A stretch of 64,000 nt of DNA from Pseudomonas solani (GCF_026072635.1 NZ_AP023081.1:5204501-5268500), one strand, 5' to 3'; counted from the stretch's first letter, positions 48,737 to 60,153 are shown. The notes: generated by a model not told the origin, from the letters alone. Numbers and translations are program-made.

Positions 48737-49122
48737 TCGGAGGAGAGGGGAGGGGCAGCCCGTCGGGTTGCCCCCGACCTACGACTGCAGGATGAACGCG
48801 TGTCGTAGGGTGTGCCGTGCGCACCTCCACACGGTGCTTCCGGCGAGCTCCCCTGTGTAGGGGCGACTTCAGTCGCCAAGCGACGCGCAGCGCCGCCGCT
48901 CTGTGTAGGAGCCAATTCATTCGCGATCGAGGGGCACCGCGTGCCGGGTTTCACCCGACCTACCTGTCGCTCAACCATCGTGCTCACCTGCGACACCGCC
49001 TGGTGGAGGTGAAAAGCGACCTCCACCCCACACCCGTGTGTGAGAGCGAGCTCATGGGTGAGGTGCAGCGGTAGGGTGGACGACGCTTCACCCGTCCACC
49101 ACGCGGAGCATCCGCGACGGCC
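48737..49122. repeat. mosaic of truncated repeats, no gene
   Basis: A family A half palindrome begins at about 48806 (CGTAGGGTGTGCCGTGCG) and is cut at about 48850. There it joins GTGTAGGGGCGACTTCAGTCGCC and then GTGTAGGAGCCAATTCATTCGCGATCG, motifs also found in the 255-bp tandem repeat. It looks like nested insertion or recombination of dispersed elements between convergent genes. Confidence 0.7.
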
Positions 49123-49548
49123 CTACCAGAACCCCGCCTGGCGGCGTTCGGTGACGTAATCCAGGGGCAGGGCGAAGGCCTTGAGGAAGAAGGCGGCGAG
49201 GCGGGTGTCGATCACCGTTTCGTTGATCGAAGCCAACTGCGCCGGCAGGGTGCGAGTTTCGTCGTTGAAGGCGTAGAACTCTTCATGCACCAGGCCCAGG
49301 TTGGCCGCGTCGGCGATGATCCGGTAGTGGCTGGTGCGCGTCCCCGGGTTGCTGGCGGCCAGGCTCAGCTGCGGGTGCAGCGGGTCGCTGCTGTCCATCT
49401 CCACCGTCACTTCGATGCCGCCCCGGCGGGCATGGCGCGCCGCTTCCTCGAACAGCGGCAGGGCCTGGCTGGCGAGGGCCGTTTCGACGTCGCGGAGAAA
49501 CTCATGGGTCTTGCTGGGCGAGGTCGGCTCGGGTGCGGCTGGATTCAT
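49123..49548 (-). CDS. hypothetical protein
   Basis: 141 residues, soluble, no signal peptide. N-terminal part is helical (SKTHEFLRDVETALASQALP), followed by a beta-rich stretch (IEVTVEMDSSDPLHPQLSLA). I do not recognise the family. ATG 49548 overlaps the stop of the upstream small gene as ATGA, so the two are coupled. Convergent with glgP. Confidence 0.65.
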   Translation of the reverse strand: MNPAAPEPTSPSKTHEFLRDVETALASQALPLFEEAARHARRGGIEVTVEMDSSDPLHPQLSLAASNPGTRTSHYRIIADAANLGLVHEEFYAFNDETRTLPAQLASINETVIDTRLAAFFLKAFALPLDYVTERRQAGFW

Positions 49549-49802
49549 GGCAAGGCTCCATCGGGTTGCGAACACAGGGCCGACCACTCTTCCAGCAGCG
49601 CGGGCCCCAATTCGAATAGAGCCTCCTGATTGCCATAGGTTGCACGGGTAATGCCCACCACCGTCAGCTGCCGTTCGCCATCGTGCAGGTGAATGGTCAG
49701 GGTGCCATCCGCCTCCATCACGCAGTGGCCGTGGGTACTTGGCTGCAGGCGCTGGTTGAAGTGAATCTCGATATCGCGGGCACGGGGTTGGCTGCTGGGC
49801 AC
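49545..49802 (-). CDS. small hypothetical protein (DUF1652-like)
   Basis: 85 residues. The pattern IEIHFNQRLQPSTHGHCVME followed by DGTLTIHLHD and LTVVGITRA resembles DUF1652, small Pseudomonas proteins of unknown role; this is a weak recollection. Its stop overlaps the ATG of the next gene. Confidence 0.6.
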   Translation of the reverse strand: MPSSQPRARDIEIHFNQRLQPSTHGHCVMEADGTLTIHLHDGERQLTVVGITRATYGNQEALFELGPALLEEWSALCSQPDGALP

Positions 49803-50183
49803 GGTGACTACCTCCGGTCGCAGGATAGGGGCGGCAACTCCGCTCCGGTGTCTTGCCTGTTTTCACCTTAAACCCCTGCCGACACGCGTAAATACTGGCC
49901 AACGGCCCAGGTACGGCATGGGCCGGGAATTGCCCGTGATTACATCAGCCTGCGCCCGCGAAATATGTCCCGGCAGTTAATTGACGACCATCTCTCTGAT
50001 TGGCGCTCGCTATCGACACCCTAGTCAGGCTCATAGCCGCACTCAATCGACAGCCCCGCAGCCCGCGCCGAACGGGGCGCAAATAGTTAGAACCTCTCCG
50101 CAATGCTGCCCTCAGACCTTCTAGGCGCCGGTTTGGCGCCTGCTCCACCAACGTCAGATCAACGACCAGAGAGGACCTGTGCA
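49803..50183. other. promoter region of the KGG gene, no gene seen
   Basis: Divergent spacer with lower GC around 49930-50060. I cannot fix a promoter by eye, although stationary-phase sigma control would be expected for the KGG and katE genes. Confidence 0.5.
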
Positions 50184-50357
50184 ATGGCTCAACATCGAGG
50201 CGGCAAAGGCAACTTCGCAGAAGACCCACAACGCGCATCCGAAGCCGGTAAGAAGGGCGGACATGTGAGTGGTGGCAATTTCAGGAACGACCCGGCACGC
50301 GCATCCGCAGCCGGCCGCAAGGGAGGACAGCGCAGCCACAGCAATAACAGTGACTGA
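50184..50357 (+). CDS. KGG-motif stress-induced protein
   Basis: 57 residues, hydrophilic. The KGG repeat occurs as RGGKGNFAEDPQRASEAGKKG and again as GGNFRNDPARASAAGRKGGQ; such proteins (GsiB/Con-10 type) protect cells under desiccation or stationary-phase stress. ATG 50184 lies 11 bases after GAGGA. Directly upstream of katE, as in P. aeruginosa PA2146-PA2147 from memory. Confidence 0.88.
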   Translation: MAQHRGGKGNFAEDPQRASEAGKKGGHVSGGNFRNDPARASAAGRKGGQRSHSNNSD

Positions 50358-50502
50358 CGCCTAACGGGGGGCGGCGGCATGCGGCCGTCGCTCCCCACCC
50401 TTGCTGCATTACCTGCCACACCCGTGATTACCTGCGCACGCGCAATGCGTCGTCAGGCCCGGCGCCTGCCTGGGCGTCGATTCCAAGCCAGGAGAAAGCC
50501 CG

Positions 50503-52638
<2,136 letters not shown>

Positions 52639-52646
52639 GCCATGCC

Positions 52647-52666
52647 GGGCGCCAGGGAGGGCGCCC
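52647..52666. terminator. possible terminator hairpin after katE
   Basis: GGGCGCC / GGCGCCC arms around a six-base loop between the convergent katE and 52678-53307 genes. No U-run, so only a weak call. Confidence 0.4.
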
Positions 52667-52677
52667 CGCCTGGCCGA

Positions 52678-53307
52678 TCAGCCCTGGATGCGCACCCGCT
52701 GGTGCCGGTGGGCCGCCAGCTGGCATTCGTCGAGCACGGCAGCGGCGAAGCGGCGCAGGGCGGTCACGGCATCGGGCTCGTTGCTGTGGGTGGGGGCGAG
52801 GAAGTCGTCCAGGCCGAACAGGTCCTCGCCACCCACGCTCGGTGCGTCCACCAGGGTCCAGCCCAGGGGGCTGTCCAGCAGGCGCTGTTGCAACTGCGCA
52901 CCGGGCCCGTCCGGGTAGCCGGCGGTTTCATCCAGCCAACGGAAGTCACCGATCACCAGCAGGCGCTTGACCTTGGCCAGTGCCAGGCCGTCGAGCAGGG
53001 CGGTGATGCTGCGGAATTCCACCTCGAACCTCACCGCTGGTTGCCGGGCGCTGGCCAGCAGCGGCTGGCTGCACAGGTTGCACAGCACGGCGTCCATGCC
53101 TGCCACCGCATGGCTTACGGCCAGGGCATCGAAGGGGTCGCCGAGCTTGGTGCGGATGCCGGGGCGCGAGGGGACGGCGTTGAGGTCGTCGAGCAGTGCG
53201 GTGGCTTCCCATTGCCGGCTCAGGGCCTCCACCAGCACGGCACTGCCCAGGCTGCCGAGGGCGCCGAACAGGGCCAGCTTGTAGGCGGGTGATTCGAGGT
53301 TCTTCAT
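52678..53307 (-). CDS. NAD(P)-binding Rossmann (NmrA/SDR-like) protein
   Basis: 209 residues. The dinucleotide fold begins YKLALFGALGSLGSAVLVEA, followed by VAGMDAVLCNL and VKRLLVIGDFRWLD. This is the atypical-SDR/NAD(P)H-binding family (YesF/YwnB-like). ATG 53307 was chosen because the fold starts there; the upstream extension overlaps the divergent promoter. Substrate unknown. Confidence 0.75.
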   Translation of the reverse strand: MKNLESPAYKLALFGALGSLGSAVLVEALSRQWEATALLDDLNAVPSRPGIRTKLGDPFDALAVSHAVAGMDAVLCNLCSQPLLASARQPAVRFEVEFRSITALLDGLALAKVKRLLVIGDFRWLDETAGYPDGPGAQLQQRLLDSPLGWTLVDAPSVGGEDLFGLDDFLAPTHSNEPDAVTALRRFAAAVLDECQLAAHRHQRVRIQG

Positions 53308-53493
53308 GGAAATTCCTTGGCAGTGTTGCGGGGCTTGCCATCTAGACCCGGGGCACGGCGCAAAGGGTTCATGAATCGCTCCGAGCGGCTTTGCCCGTGG
53401 CCTGGCGGCAAAAAACAGCAAACCTTTGGCGAAGTGCCACAGTCGAAAAACATGAGTCCGGTATTCATACGGCACCCCGCCGGTGGAGGTGAC

Positions 53494-53646
53494 ATGACGC
53501 TCTTCTGTCTGATCGGTGGTTGTTCCTGGTCGCCCAGCACCTCGGTGCACATCGGCAAGGAAGACCTGCTCTGCCAGGTGTGCGCCCGCTGCGGTGCCTA
53601 TCGCTACCTGCCCCTGACGGGCGCCCTGGAGCGCGGTGGATCGTGA
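53494..53646 (+). CDS. small Cys-rich protein (zinc-ribbon-like)
   Basis: 50 residues with two Cys sets: LFCLIGGCSW and LLCQVCARCGAY, probably a metal site. I recall a named family of short Cys-rich Pseudomonas proteins of this type. GGAGG lies 5 bases before ATG 53494. Its stop overlaps the GTG start of the MgtC-like gene (GTGA), so both are translated together. Confidence 0.68.
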   Translation: MTLFCLIGGCSWSPSTSVHIGKEDLLCQVCARCGAYRYLPLTGALERGGS

Positions 53647-54134
53647 CCTGGTGGGACCAGGTCCTGGCGACCCTCGCCAGCGAGTTCTCCGACCTCGATG
53701 ACCCCACCCAGGCGACCCGGGTGACCTTGCGCGTGCTGCTGGCCGCGTTGCTCGGCGGCCTGCTCGGCTTCGAGCGCGAGCAGCACGGCAAGGCGGCCGG
53801 CATCCGCACCCACATGCTGGTGGCCCTGGGCGCCGCGCTCTTCGTCCTGGTGCCGCAAATGGCCGGCGCCGAACACGATGCGATGAGCCGGGTGATCCAG
53901 GGCATAGTCGCGGGCATCGGCTTTCTCTGCGCCGGCACCATCCTCAAGCGCGACAGCGTGGCCGAGGTGAAGGGCCTGACCACTGCCGCCGGCCTCTGGC
54001 TGACCACCGCCATCGGCGTCACCGTCGGCCTCGGCCGCGAAGCCACGGCGGTGTTGGCGACCCTGGTGGCGCTGGTGATCCTCAACCTGGTGCCGCACCT
54101 GGTGGCCCGCCTGGAAAAGTTGGACAAGCGATAG
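53643..54134 (+). CDS. MgtC/SapB family membrane protein
   Basis: 163 residues from a GTG start. About four membrane segments: LRVLLAALLGGLLGFEREQ, MLVALGAALFVLVPQM, VIQGIVAGIGFLCAGTIL and AVLATLVALVILNLV. The motif GGLLGFEREQHGKAAGIRTH is the MgtC/SapB signature. Family members affect magnesium and acid stress or membrane potential. The short C-terminus lacks the cytosolic ACT-like domain of long MgtC. Confidence 0.87.
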   Translation: MTWWDQVLATLASEFSDLDDPTQATRVTLRVLLAALLGGLLGFEREQHGKAAGIRTHMLVALGAALFVLVPQMAGAEHDAMSRVIQGIVAGIGFLCAGTILKRDSVAEVKGLTTAAGLWLTTAIGVTVGLGREATAVLATLVALVILNLVPHLVARLEKLDKR

Positions 54135-54202
54135 GCGAAACTCTTTTCCGCCGACGCCACTCAGAACCTTGTGTGGCAGTCAGCAACAAGGAGCTTTTCG
54201 CC

Positions 54203-54445
54203 ATGTTCAGAGACTTCAAACACTGCACCGCATGGACCGATGCCATGAGGGAAGGGCAGAACTACGTCGGCCTCATCGAGTACCAGCCCAAGCGCGAAGG
54301 CGCCGGCGTGCGCGTGCTCTGGGTGCTGACGCCGGGCTGTGTGTGCGAGAACGAGGCGGAGACCGCCGCCGACAACATGCTGCGCGAGATCCGCGACATC
54401 ACCGTGGAAGGCAGCGTGATCTACAGCGACGGCGTGGCGCTCTAG
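54203..54445 (+). CDS. hypothetical protein
   Basis: 80 residues, mixed alpha/beta, with Cys in KHCTAW and TPGCVCENEAE. The start ATG 54203 has AAGGAG 8 bases before it; the earlier GTG at 54173 has no ribosome site. It lies 20 bases before ku, so it may be part of the NHEJ operon. Family not recognised. Confidence 0.62.
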   Translation: MFRDFKHCTAWTDAMREGQNYVGLIEYQPKREGAGVRVLWVLTPGCVCENEAETAADNMLREIRDITVEGSVIYSDGVAL

Positions 54446-54465
54446 GCCCGCCCGAGAGGTGACCC

Positions 54466-55347
54466 ATGGCGCGTGCGATCTGGAAGGGCGCTATCAGCTT
54501 CGGCCTGGTGCACATCCCGGTGGGCCTGGTTTCGGCCACCTCGTCCCAGGGCGTGGACTTCGACTGGCTGGACAAGCGCAACATGGACCCGGTGGGCTAC
54601 AAGCGGGTCAACAAGCGCACCGGCAAGGAAGTGGCCAAGGACGATATCGTCAAGGGCGTGGCGCTGGAGAAGGGCCGCTATGTGGTGATCAGCGAGGAGG
54701 AAATCCGCGCCGCCCACCCCGAGGCGACCCAGACCATCGATATCTTCGCCTTCGTCGACAGCGCCGCTATCCCCCTGCAGAACATCGATACCCCCTACTA
54801 CCTGGCACCGGTCAAACGCGGCGAGAAGGTCTACGCCTTGTTGCGCGAGGCGCTCTCGGGCACCGCGAAGGTGGCCCTGGCCAATGTGGTGCTGCACACC
54901 CGCCAGCACCTGGCGGCGGTGATGCCGCTGGAGTCCGCGCTGGTGCTGGTGATGCTGCGCTGGCCCGCGGAGGTACGCGGGCTGGACAGCCTGGAGCTGG
55001 GCAGCGCGGTGACCGACGCCAAGCTGGCCAAGGCCGAGCTGGACATGGCCAAGCGGCTGATCAAGGACATGAGCGCCGACTGGCAGCCGGACGAGTACGT
55101 CGACAGCTTCACCGACCGCATCATGGAACTGGTGGAGCGCAAGGCCAGCCAGGGCCGCATCGAGGCGGTGGAGTCGCCAGCGGGCGAGGAGGAGCGGCGC
55201 AGCGCCGATGTCATCGACCTTACCGATCTGCTCAAGCGCAGCCTCGGCGGCAAGCCCGCCAGCAAGGCCAAGCCGGCGAAGGCGGCCGCCAAACCGGCGC
55301 GCAAGAGCAGCGCCAAGCCATCACGGAGCAAGGCCAAGGCTGGCTGA
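54466..55347 (+). CDS. ku: DNA end-binding protein Ku
   Basis: 293 residues. It starts MARAIWKGAISFGLVHIPVG, the Ku core signature, with PYYLAPVKRGEKVYALLREAL in the barrel. The C-terminal 40 residues are Lys/Ala-rich, the DNA-contacting tail. Ku binds double-strand breaks and recruits LigD for non-homologous end joining. It precedes ligD by 28 bases. Confidence 0.95.
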   Translation: MARAIWKGAISFGLVHIPVGLVSATSSQGVDFDWLDKRNMDPVGYKRVNKRTGKEVAKDDIVKGVALEKGRYVVISEEEIRAAHPEATQTIDIFAFVDSAAIPLQNIDTPYYLAPVKRGEKVYALLREALSGTAKVALANVVLHTRQHLAAVMPLESALVLVMLRWPAEVRGLDSLELGSAVTDAKLAKAELDMAKRLIKDMSADWQPDEYVDSFTDRIMELVERKASQGRIEAVESPAGEEERRSADVIDLTDLLKRSLGGKPASKAKPAKAAAKPARKSSAKPSRSKAKAG

Positions 55348-55375
55348 ATCCGCATCCACGCCGAGGTGATCCGCC

Positions 55376-57940
55376 ATGGCCCGCCGTTCCAGCGAATACA
55401 ACCGCAAGCGCAATTTCGAGGTCACCTCCGAGCCCCATGAGGCTGGGCGCAAGGGCCGGTCCAGGGCCGGCGCGCTGGGTTTCGTGATCCAGAAGCACGA
55501 CGCCCGCCATCTGCATTACGACTTCCGCCTCGAACTGGACGGCACCCTGAAGAGCTGGGCGGTGCCCAAGGGGCCGAGCCTGGACCCCAAGGACAAGCGC
55601 CTGGCCGTGCATGTGGAGGACCACCCGCTGGGCTACGCCGACTTCGAGGGCAGCATCCCGGCCGGGCAATACGGCGCGGGCGATGTGATCGTCTGGGATC
55701 GCGGCATCTGGCAGCCCCATGGCGACCCGCGCGCCGCCTACGCCGCCGGCAAGCTGACCTTCACCCTGGTGGGCGAGAAGCTCAGCGGCGAATGGAGCCT
55801 GGTGCGTACCCGCCTGCGTGGCAGTGGTGACAAGGAGCAGTGGCTGCTGATCAAGCAGGACGATGAGGTGGCGCGCCCGGCGGACGAGTACGACATCGTC
55901 TCCGCCGAGCCGGCCAGCGTGATCAGTGGTGCCGATGTGGGCAGCGATGCGCCGGCCGCTCGGCCGCGTGCTTCCAAGGGGGCTGGCAAGGCGGCCAAGG
56001 CGCGCAAGGGCGAGGGCACCGAACCGGGCATGCCCGACACCCTGGCGCCGCAACTGGCGACCCTGGTGGATGCGCCACCCTCCGGCGACTGGCGCTACGA
56101 GATCAAGTTCGACGGTTACCGCATCCTCGCCCGCCTCCGCGACGGCGAGGTGCGCCTGTACACCCGCAACGGCAACGACTGGACCGCACGCCTGCCGCTG
56201 CAGGCCCGCGACCTGGCGGCGCTGGACCTGGGCGACAGCTGGCTGGACGGCGAGGTGGTGGTGCTCGACGAGGACGGCCTGCCGAGCTTCCAGGGCCTGC
56301 AGAACGCCTTCGAGATCGGCCGCAGCCACAGCATCCTCTACTACCTGTTCGACGCGCCGTACCTCGACGGCCGCGACTTGCGCCAGCAGCCGCTGGAGGA
56401 CCGCCGCGCCGCCCTGGAGCAGGTGCTCAAGGGCCACAAGCGCAGCCTGCTGCGTTTCTCCCAGGATTTTGTCGCCAGCCACGAATCGATCCTGGAAAGC
56501 GCCTGTTCCATGTCCCTGGAAGGGGTGATCGGCAAACGCGCGGGCAGCCCCTATCGCTCGGCCCGCAGCCCGGACTGGATCAAGCTCAAGTGCCGTCGGC
56601 GCCAGGAGTTCGTCATCGTCGGCTACACCGCGCCCAAGGGCAGCCGTAGCGGTTTCGGCGCTTTGCTGCTGGCGGTGCACGACGAGCCGGGCGGGGCGGA
56701 GCTGCGCTACGCCGGCCGGGTGGGCACCGGTTTCGACGAGGCACGGCTGGCCGACATTCTCGGCCGCCTGCAGGCCATCGCCCGCAAGGACAGCCCGCTG
56801 ACCAAGGCCCTGACCGCCAGCCAGCGCCGAGGTGTGCGCTGGGTGGAGCCGCAACTAGTGGCCGAGGTGGAATTCGCCGAGTGGACCGCTGACGCCATTG
56901 TGCGCCAGGCGGCGTTCATCGCCCTGCGCAGCGACAAGCCGGCGGAGCAGATCATCCGCGAGCAGCCGCGTAGCGCCTCCAGCCTGAGAAAGGCCCCCGC
57001 GGCGGTCGCCGAGACGGCCGGGCAAGCCGGGGAGGGTGGCCGCCAGACCCTGGCCAAGGTGTCCATCAGCCATCCGCAGCGGGTCATCGACGACCAGAGC
57101 GGCACCCAGAAACTGGAACTGGCGCGCTACTACGCGGACGTGGCCGAGTGGGTGCTGCCGCACCTGAAGGGGCGCCCGGTATCCCTGCTGCGGGCGCCGG
57201 AGGGCGTCGGCGGCGAGTTGTTCTTCCAGAAGCATGCCGAGCGCCTGGCGATTCCCAATATCCGTCACCTCGACCCGTCGCTGGACCCCGGGCACGCGCG
57301 GCTGATGGAGATCGACACGCTGGAGGCCCTGGTGGGCGCGGTGCAAATGGGTGCCATCGAGCTGCACACCTGGGGCGCCACCAGCGACCGCATCGAGCGA
57401 CCCGACCGCCTGATCCTCGATCTCGACCCGGACCCCAAGCTGCCCTGGAAGACCATGCAGGAGGCCACGCGCCTGACCCTATCGGTGCTCGATGAACTGG
57501 GCCTGCAGGCCTGGCTGAAAACCAGCGGCGGCAAGGGCATGCACCTGGTCGTCCCGCTGGCGCGCCATGCCGGCTGGGACGAGGTGAAGGGGTTCGGCAA
57601 GGCCATCGCCAGCTTCCTCGCCCGCCAGTTGCCGGAGCGCTTCGTCGACAAGATGGGGCCGAAGAACCGCATCGGGCGCATCTTCGTCGACTATCTGCGC
57701 AACCAGCGTGGCGCCAGTACCGTGTGCGCCTACTCGGTGCGGGCTCGGCCGGGGCTACCGGTATCGGTGCCCGTCGAGCGCGATGAGCTGGAGCGGCTCA
57801 AGGGCTCGGCGCAATGGACCCTGGGCAACCTGCGTCAGCGCCTGGACGGCCTGGATCGAGACCCCTGGCACGACTACGTCGCCCGCCAGCGCATCACCCG
57901 CGCCATGTGGGAGCGCCTGGAAGCGGTGCCGGAGGACTGA
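55376..57940 (+). CDS. ligD: multifunctional NHEJ DNA ligase LigD
   Basis: 854 residues with three modules: 3'-phosphoesterase (about 20-160, HDARHLHYDFRLELDG), ATP-dependent ligase (about 215-520; adenylated Lys in EIKFDGYRI near 244, and a nucleotidyltransferase motif SMSLEGVIGKRAGS), and AEP polymerase/primase (about 560-850; LILDLDPDPKLPW and KTSGGKGMHLVVPL). This order is typical of Pseudomonas. It ends breaks bound by Ku. Follows ku closely. Confidence 0.95.
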   Translation: MARRSSEYNRKRNFEVTSEPHEAGRKGRSRAGALGFVIQKHDARHLHYDFRLELDGTLKSWAVPKGPSLDPKDKRLAVHVEDHPLGYADFEGSIPAGQYGAGDVIVWDRGIWQPHGDPRAAYAAGKLTFTLVGEKLSGEWSLVRTRLRGSGDKEQWLLIKQDDEVARPADEYDIVSAEPASVISGADVGSDAPAARPRASKGAGKAAKARKGEGTEPGMPDTLAPQLATLVDAPPSGDWRYEIKFDGYRILARLRDGEVRLYTRNGNDWTARLPLQARDLAALDLGDSWLDGEVVVLDEDGLPSFQGLQNAFEIGRSHSILYYLFDAPYLDGRDLRQQPLEDRRAALEQVLKGHKRSLLRFSQDFVASHESILESACSMSLEGVIGKRAGSPYRSARSPDWIKLKCRRRQEFVIVGYTAPKGSRSGFGALLLAVHDEPGGAELRYAGRVGTGFDEARLADILGRLQAIARKDSPLTKALTASQRRGVRWVEPQLVAEVEFAEWTADAIVRQAAFIALRSDKPAEQIIREQPRSASSLRKAPAAVAETAGQAGEGGRQTLAKVSISHPQRVIDDQSGTQKLELARYYADVAEWVLPHLKGRPVSLLRAPEGVGGELFFQKHAERLAIPNIRHLDPSLDPGHARLMEIDTLEALVGAVQMGAIELHTWGATSDRIERPDRLILDLDPDPKLPWKTMQEATRLTLSVLDELGLQAWLKTSGGKGMHLVVPLARHAGWDEVKGFGKAIASFLARQLPERFVDKMGPKNRIGRIFVDYLRNQRGASTVCAYSVRARPGLPVSVPVERDELERLKGSAQWTLGNLRQRLDGLDRDPWHDYVARQRITRAMWERLEAVPED

Positions 57941-58020
57941 GGCCGCTGGGTGAATTTCTCTGAACCGGCCGCGCCAGGGCCAGTCCTGTTGAGTAACAGG
58001 CACTGATACGGGAGACGACC

Positions 58021-58878
58021 ATGAGCGACGAACAGACCCTTCCGCCCCAGCACCAGGACCAGCAACCGGGCCAGGAAACCGAGATGCGCCCGCAGCCGCT
58101 GACCATCGGTGAGTACTACCAGGCCGCCGGCAAGCTCGACGGCATGACCGCCATCGTCACCGGGGCCGACAGTGGCATCGGCCGTGCCGTTGCGGTGCAT
58201 TACGCCCGCGAGGGTGCCAACGTGGCGGTGCTTTATCTGAACGAGGTGGAGGATGCCGAGCGCACGCGCCTGGAGGTGCAGGCGGCGGGGGGCGAGGCGC
58301 TGCTGTTCGCCGGTGATGCGGCCGATGGCGAGTTCTGCCGCCGGGTCATCGAGGCGGTGATCGAGAAGTGGGGCAGGGTGGACGTGCTGGTGAACAACGC
58401 CGGTGAGCAGCATCCCCAGCAACGCCTGGAGGACATCTCCGAAGAGCAGTGGGAGCAGACCTTCCGCACCAACATCTTCGCCATGTTCCAGCTGACCAAG
58501 GCCGTGCTGCCACACCTGCGCCCGGGGGCCAGCATCATCAACACCAGCTCGGTGACCGCCTACAAGGGCAACCCGACGCTGCTGGACTATTCCTCCACCA
58601 AGGGCGCGATCACGTCCTTCACCCGCTCCCTGGCGCTGAACCTGGCCAAGCGCGCCATCCGCGTCAACGCCGTGGCCCCGGGGCCGATCTGGACGCCGTT
58701 GATCCCGTCCACCTTCGATGCCGAGAAGGTCAGCCACTTCGGCGCCGAAACACCCCTCGGCCACCCCGGCCAGCCGGCGGACGTGGCCCCGGCCTACGTC
58801 TACCTCGCCAGTGCCGATTCCGCCTATGTCAGCGGCCAAGTGCTGCACGTGAACGGCGGCATCGTGGTGAACGGCTAG
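58021..58878 (+). CDS. short-chain dehydrogenase/reductase (YghA-like)
   Basis: 285 residues. Cofactor motif TGADSGIGRAVAVHYAREGA, NNAG (VNNAGEQHPQ), catalytic Ser in NTSSVTAY and Tyr/Lys in YSSTKGA. The N-terminal extension rich in Gln and Pro (LPPQHQDQQPGQETEMRPQP) is typical of the YghA/glucose-dehydrogenase-like stress oxidoreductases. GGGAG lies before the ATG. Starts 80 bases after ligD; substrate unknown. Confidence 0.88.
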   Translation: MSDEQTLPPQHQDQQPGQETEMRPQPLTIGEYYQAAGKLDGMTAIVTGADSGIGRAVAVHYAREGANVAVLYLNEVEDAERTRLEVQAAGGEALLFAGDAADGEFCRRVIEAVIEKWGRVDVLVNNAGEQHPQQRLEDISEEQWEQTFRTNIFAMFQLTKAVLPHLRPGASIINTSSVTAYKGNPTLLDYSSTKGAITSFTRSLALNLAKRAIRVNAVAPGPIWTPLIPSTFDAEKVSHFGAETPLGHPGQPADVAPAYVYLASADSAYVSGQVLHVNGGIVVNG

Positions 58879-59292
58879 GGCGTCACGCGGCGATGTTCGT
58901 GTGAGGCTTAAGCCGCGAAAGACCTGCAGCAGGCACTGGGTCACGAGCCGGCCTGACACTCCATCGCGAATGAATTCGCTCCCACGAGGTGGGCATGCGT
59001 GTGGGCTGCAAGGTCGCTTGGTGGATGAGAAGAGCGCCATCCACCTTACACCCCGGTTGGCTTCGTGGTTCGGGCTGGGCACGGTGCCGTAGGTTGGCGC
59101 CGAGCGTAGTGAGGCCCAACGCAGCGATGTTCGGCCCCGCTGCAGGCCCTTCCCGTGGGAGCGGCTTGAGCCGCGAAAGACCTGCAGCAGGCACTGGGCC
59201 ACGAGTTGGCCGGACACTCCATCGCAAATGAATTCGCTCCTACAACAAGTGGTGCCACACCCGACGGCACCAACCGTGGTAAATCGCAGGCA
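58879..59292. repeat. direct repeat pair (about 258-bp period) and half palindromes
   Basis: A block of about 74 bp starting GCCGCGAAAGACCTGCAGCA occurs at 58912-58985 and again at 59170-59243 with few changes. Between them is a half family C palindrome (59089). The block's end carries GAATGAATTCGCTCC, the same motif as in the 255-bp tandem array. No gene seen here. Confidence 0.75.
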
Positions 59293-59320
59293 AGAAAAAG
59301 CCCCGCTTATGCGGGGCTTT
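59293..59320 (-). terminator. rho-independent terminator of gene 59339-59566
   Basis: On the minus strand AAAGCCCCGC-ATAA-GCGGGGCTTTTTC: a strong 7-10-bp stem with a T-run, 18 bases after the stop codon. Confidence 0.9.
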
Positions 59321-59338
59321 GGGTCGACGTGCCTGGCG

Positions 59339-59566
59339 TCAGGCGGCGAGGGCGCGTTGGGCGCGATCGATCACCTGCTGAAGCTGGCTGGAGTTGCTGT
59401 ACTGCTCCGGGTAGATGCGCTGGCTGTGGCAGGCGACACCGTACTCGCTGACGATGGTGAAGCTGAAGCCGCCCTTGCGGGAAGGCGCGTTGATCTGGCA
59501 CTGGAGCGGCGCAAATGCGCGGGTAAGGGTGGTAATGGCTTGTTCGGCCTGGTGGTGGATAGTCAT
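59339..59566 (-). CDS. small hypothetical protein
   Basis: 75 residues, soluble: MTIHHQAEQAITTLTRAFAP, then VSEYGVACHSQRIYPEQYSN and a helical end. AGGACC lies before ATG 59566; a strong terminator follows, so the gene is well delimited. Family not recognised; an earlier in-frame ATG at 59593 is less likely. Confidence 0.68.
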   Translation of the reverse strand: MTIHHQAEQAITTLTRAFAPLQCQINAPSRKGGFSFTIVSEYGVACHSQRIYPEQYSNSSQLQQVIDRAQRALAA

Positions 59567-60070
59567 ATTGTTAGGTCCTGCAAAGTGCGGCAATCAGGCC
59601 GCGTAATAAAACTCCGAATCCGTCGCCCACCTTGGGCACACCGGATGATCCTTATCGGAGCGAATGAGCTGGCGGAAAGTTCCGCCTGTGAGCGGAGCGT
59701 GCCAGCCAAGTACTTTGGATGCCAGGTTGTAATCGTGGGCAAGGTTCCGGCCCGGTGATTGTCCTGATCAGACTTCTGGATGGGAGGCCAGGACGAATGC
59801 GCTGCCAGTGATTGGCGGGAGGCATGGGTCAGGTAACCATCGAGGAGACCGGCGTCGCGATGCGCATGAGAAGCGCTGGCTGCGACTGGCCGGATTGACT
59901 TACAGCTTGGTACTAGGTGCGCGATCATACGGCAAGCTCCGTTGATTGGATAGGGCCACCCGGGCCCAGATGTATCCGAATCTTTCCTTTTTCTACCCCT
60001 TCTTCATGACAATCCGTCGATTCTGCTTCCCGCCCCTGTGACCGCCCAGCGGACGCGTCCGATTCGCGGG
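59567..60070. other. spacer with no supported gene
   Basis: About 500 bases with lower GC than the surroundings. Open frames here (one of 121 codons on the minus strand) lack ribosome sites and family patterns. It probably holds the promoter of the 59339-59566 gene. Confidence 0.5.
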
Positions 60071-60100
60071 CAAAAAAAAGCAGCTCGGGGGGTGAGCTGC
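60071..60100 (-). terminator. rho-independent terminator of the small lipoprotein gene
   Basis: On the minus strand GCAGCTC-ACCCCCC-GAGCTGC followed by eight T. It lies 54 bases after the stop of the gene at 60154-60393. Confidence 0.9.
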
Positions 60101-60153
60101 ATATTGGCCAAAGGGGGGAGTGGCCATGGGAGGAGCATGCAATCTGGGGTGAC

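Noticed and set aside
59563..59928. 121-codon minus-strand frame
   Set aside because: No ribosome site or recognisable pattern, and it overlaps the promoter side of the 59339-59566 gene.
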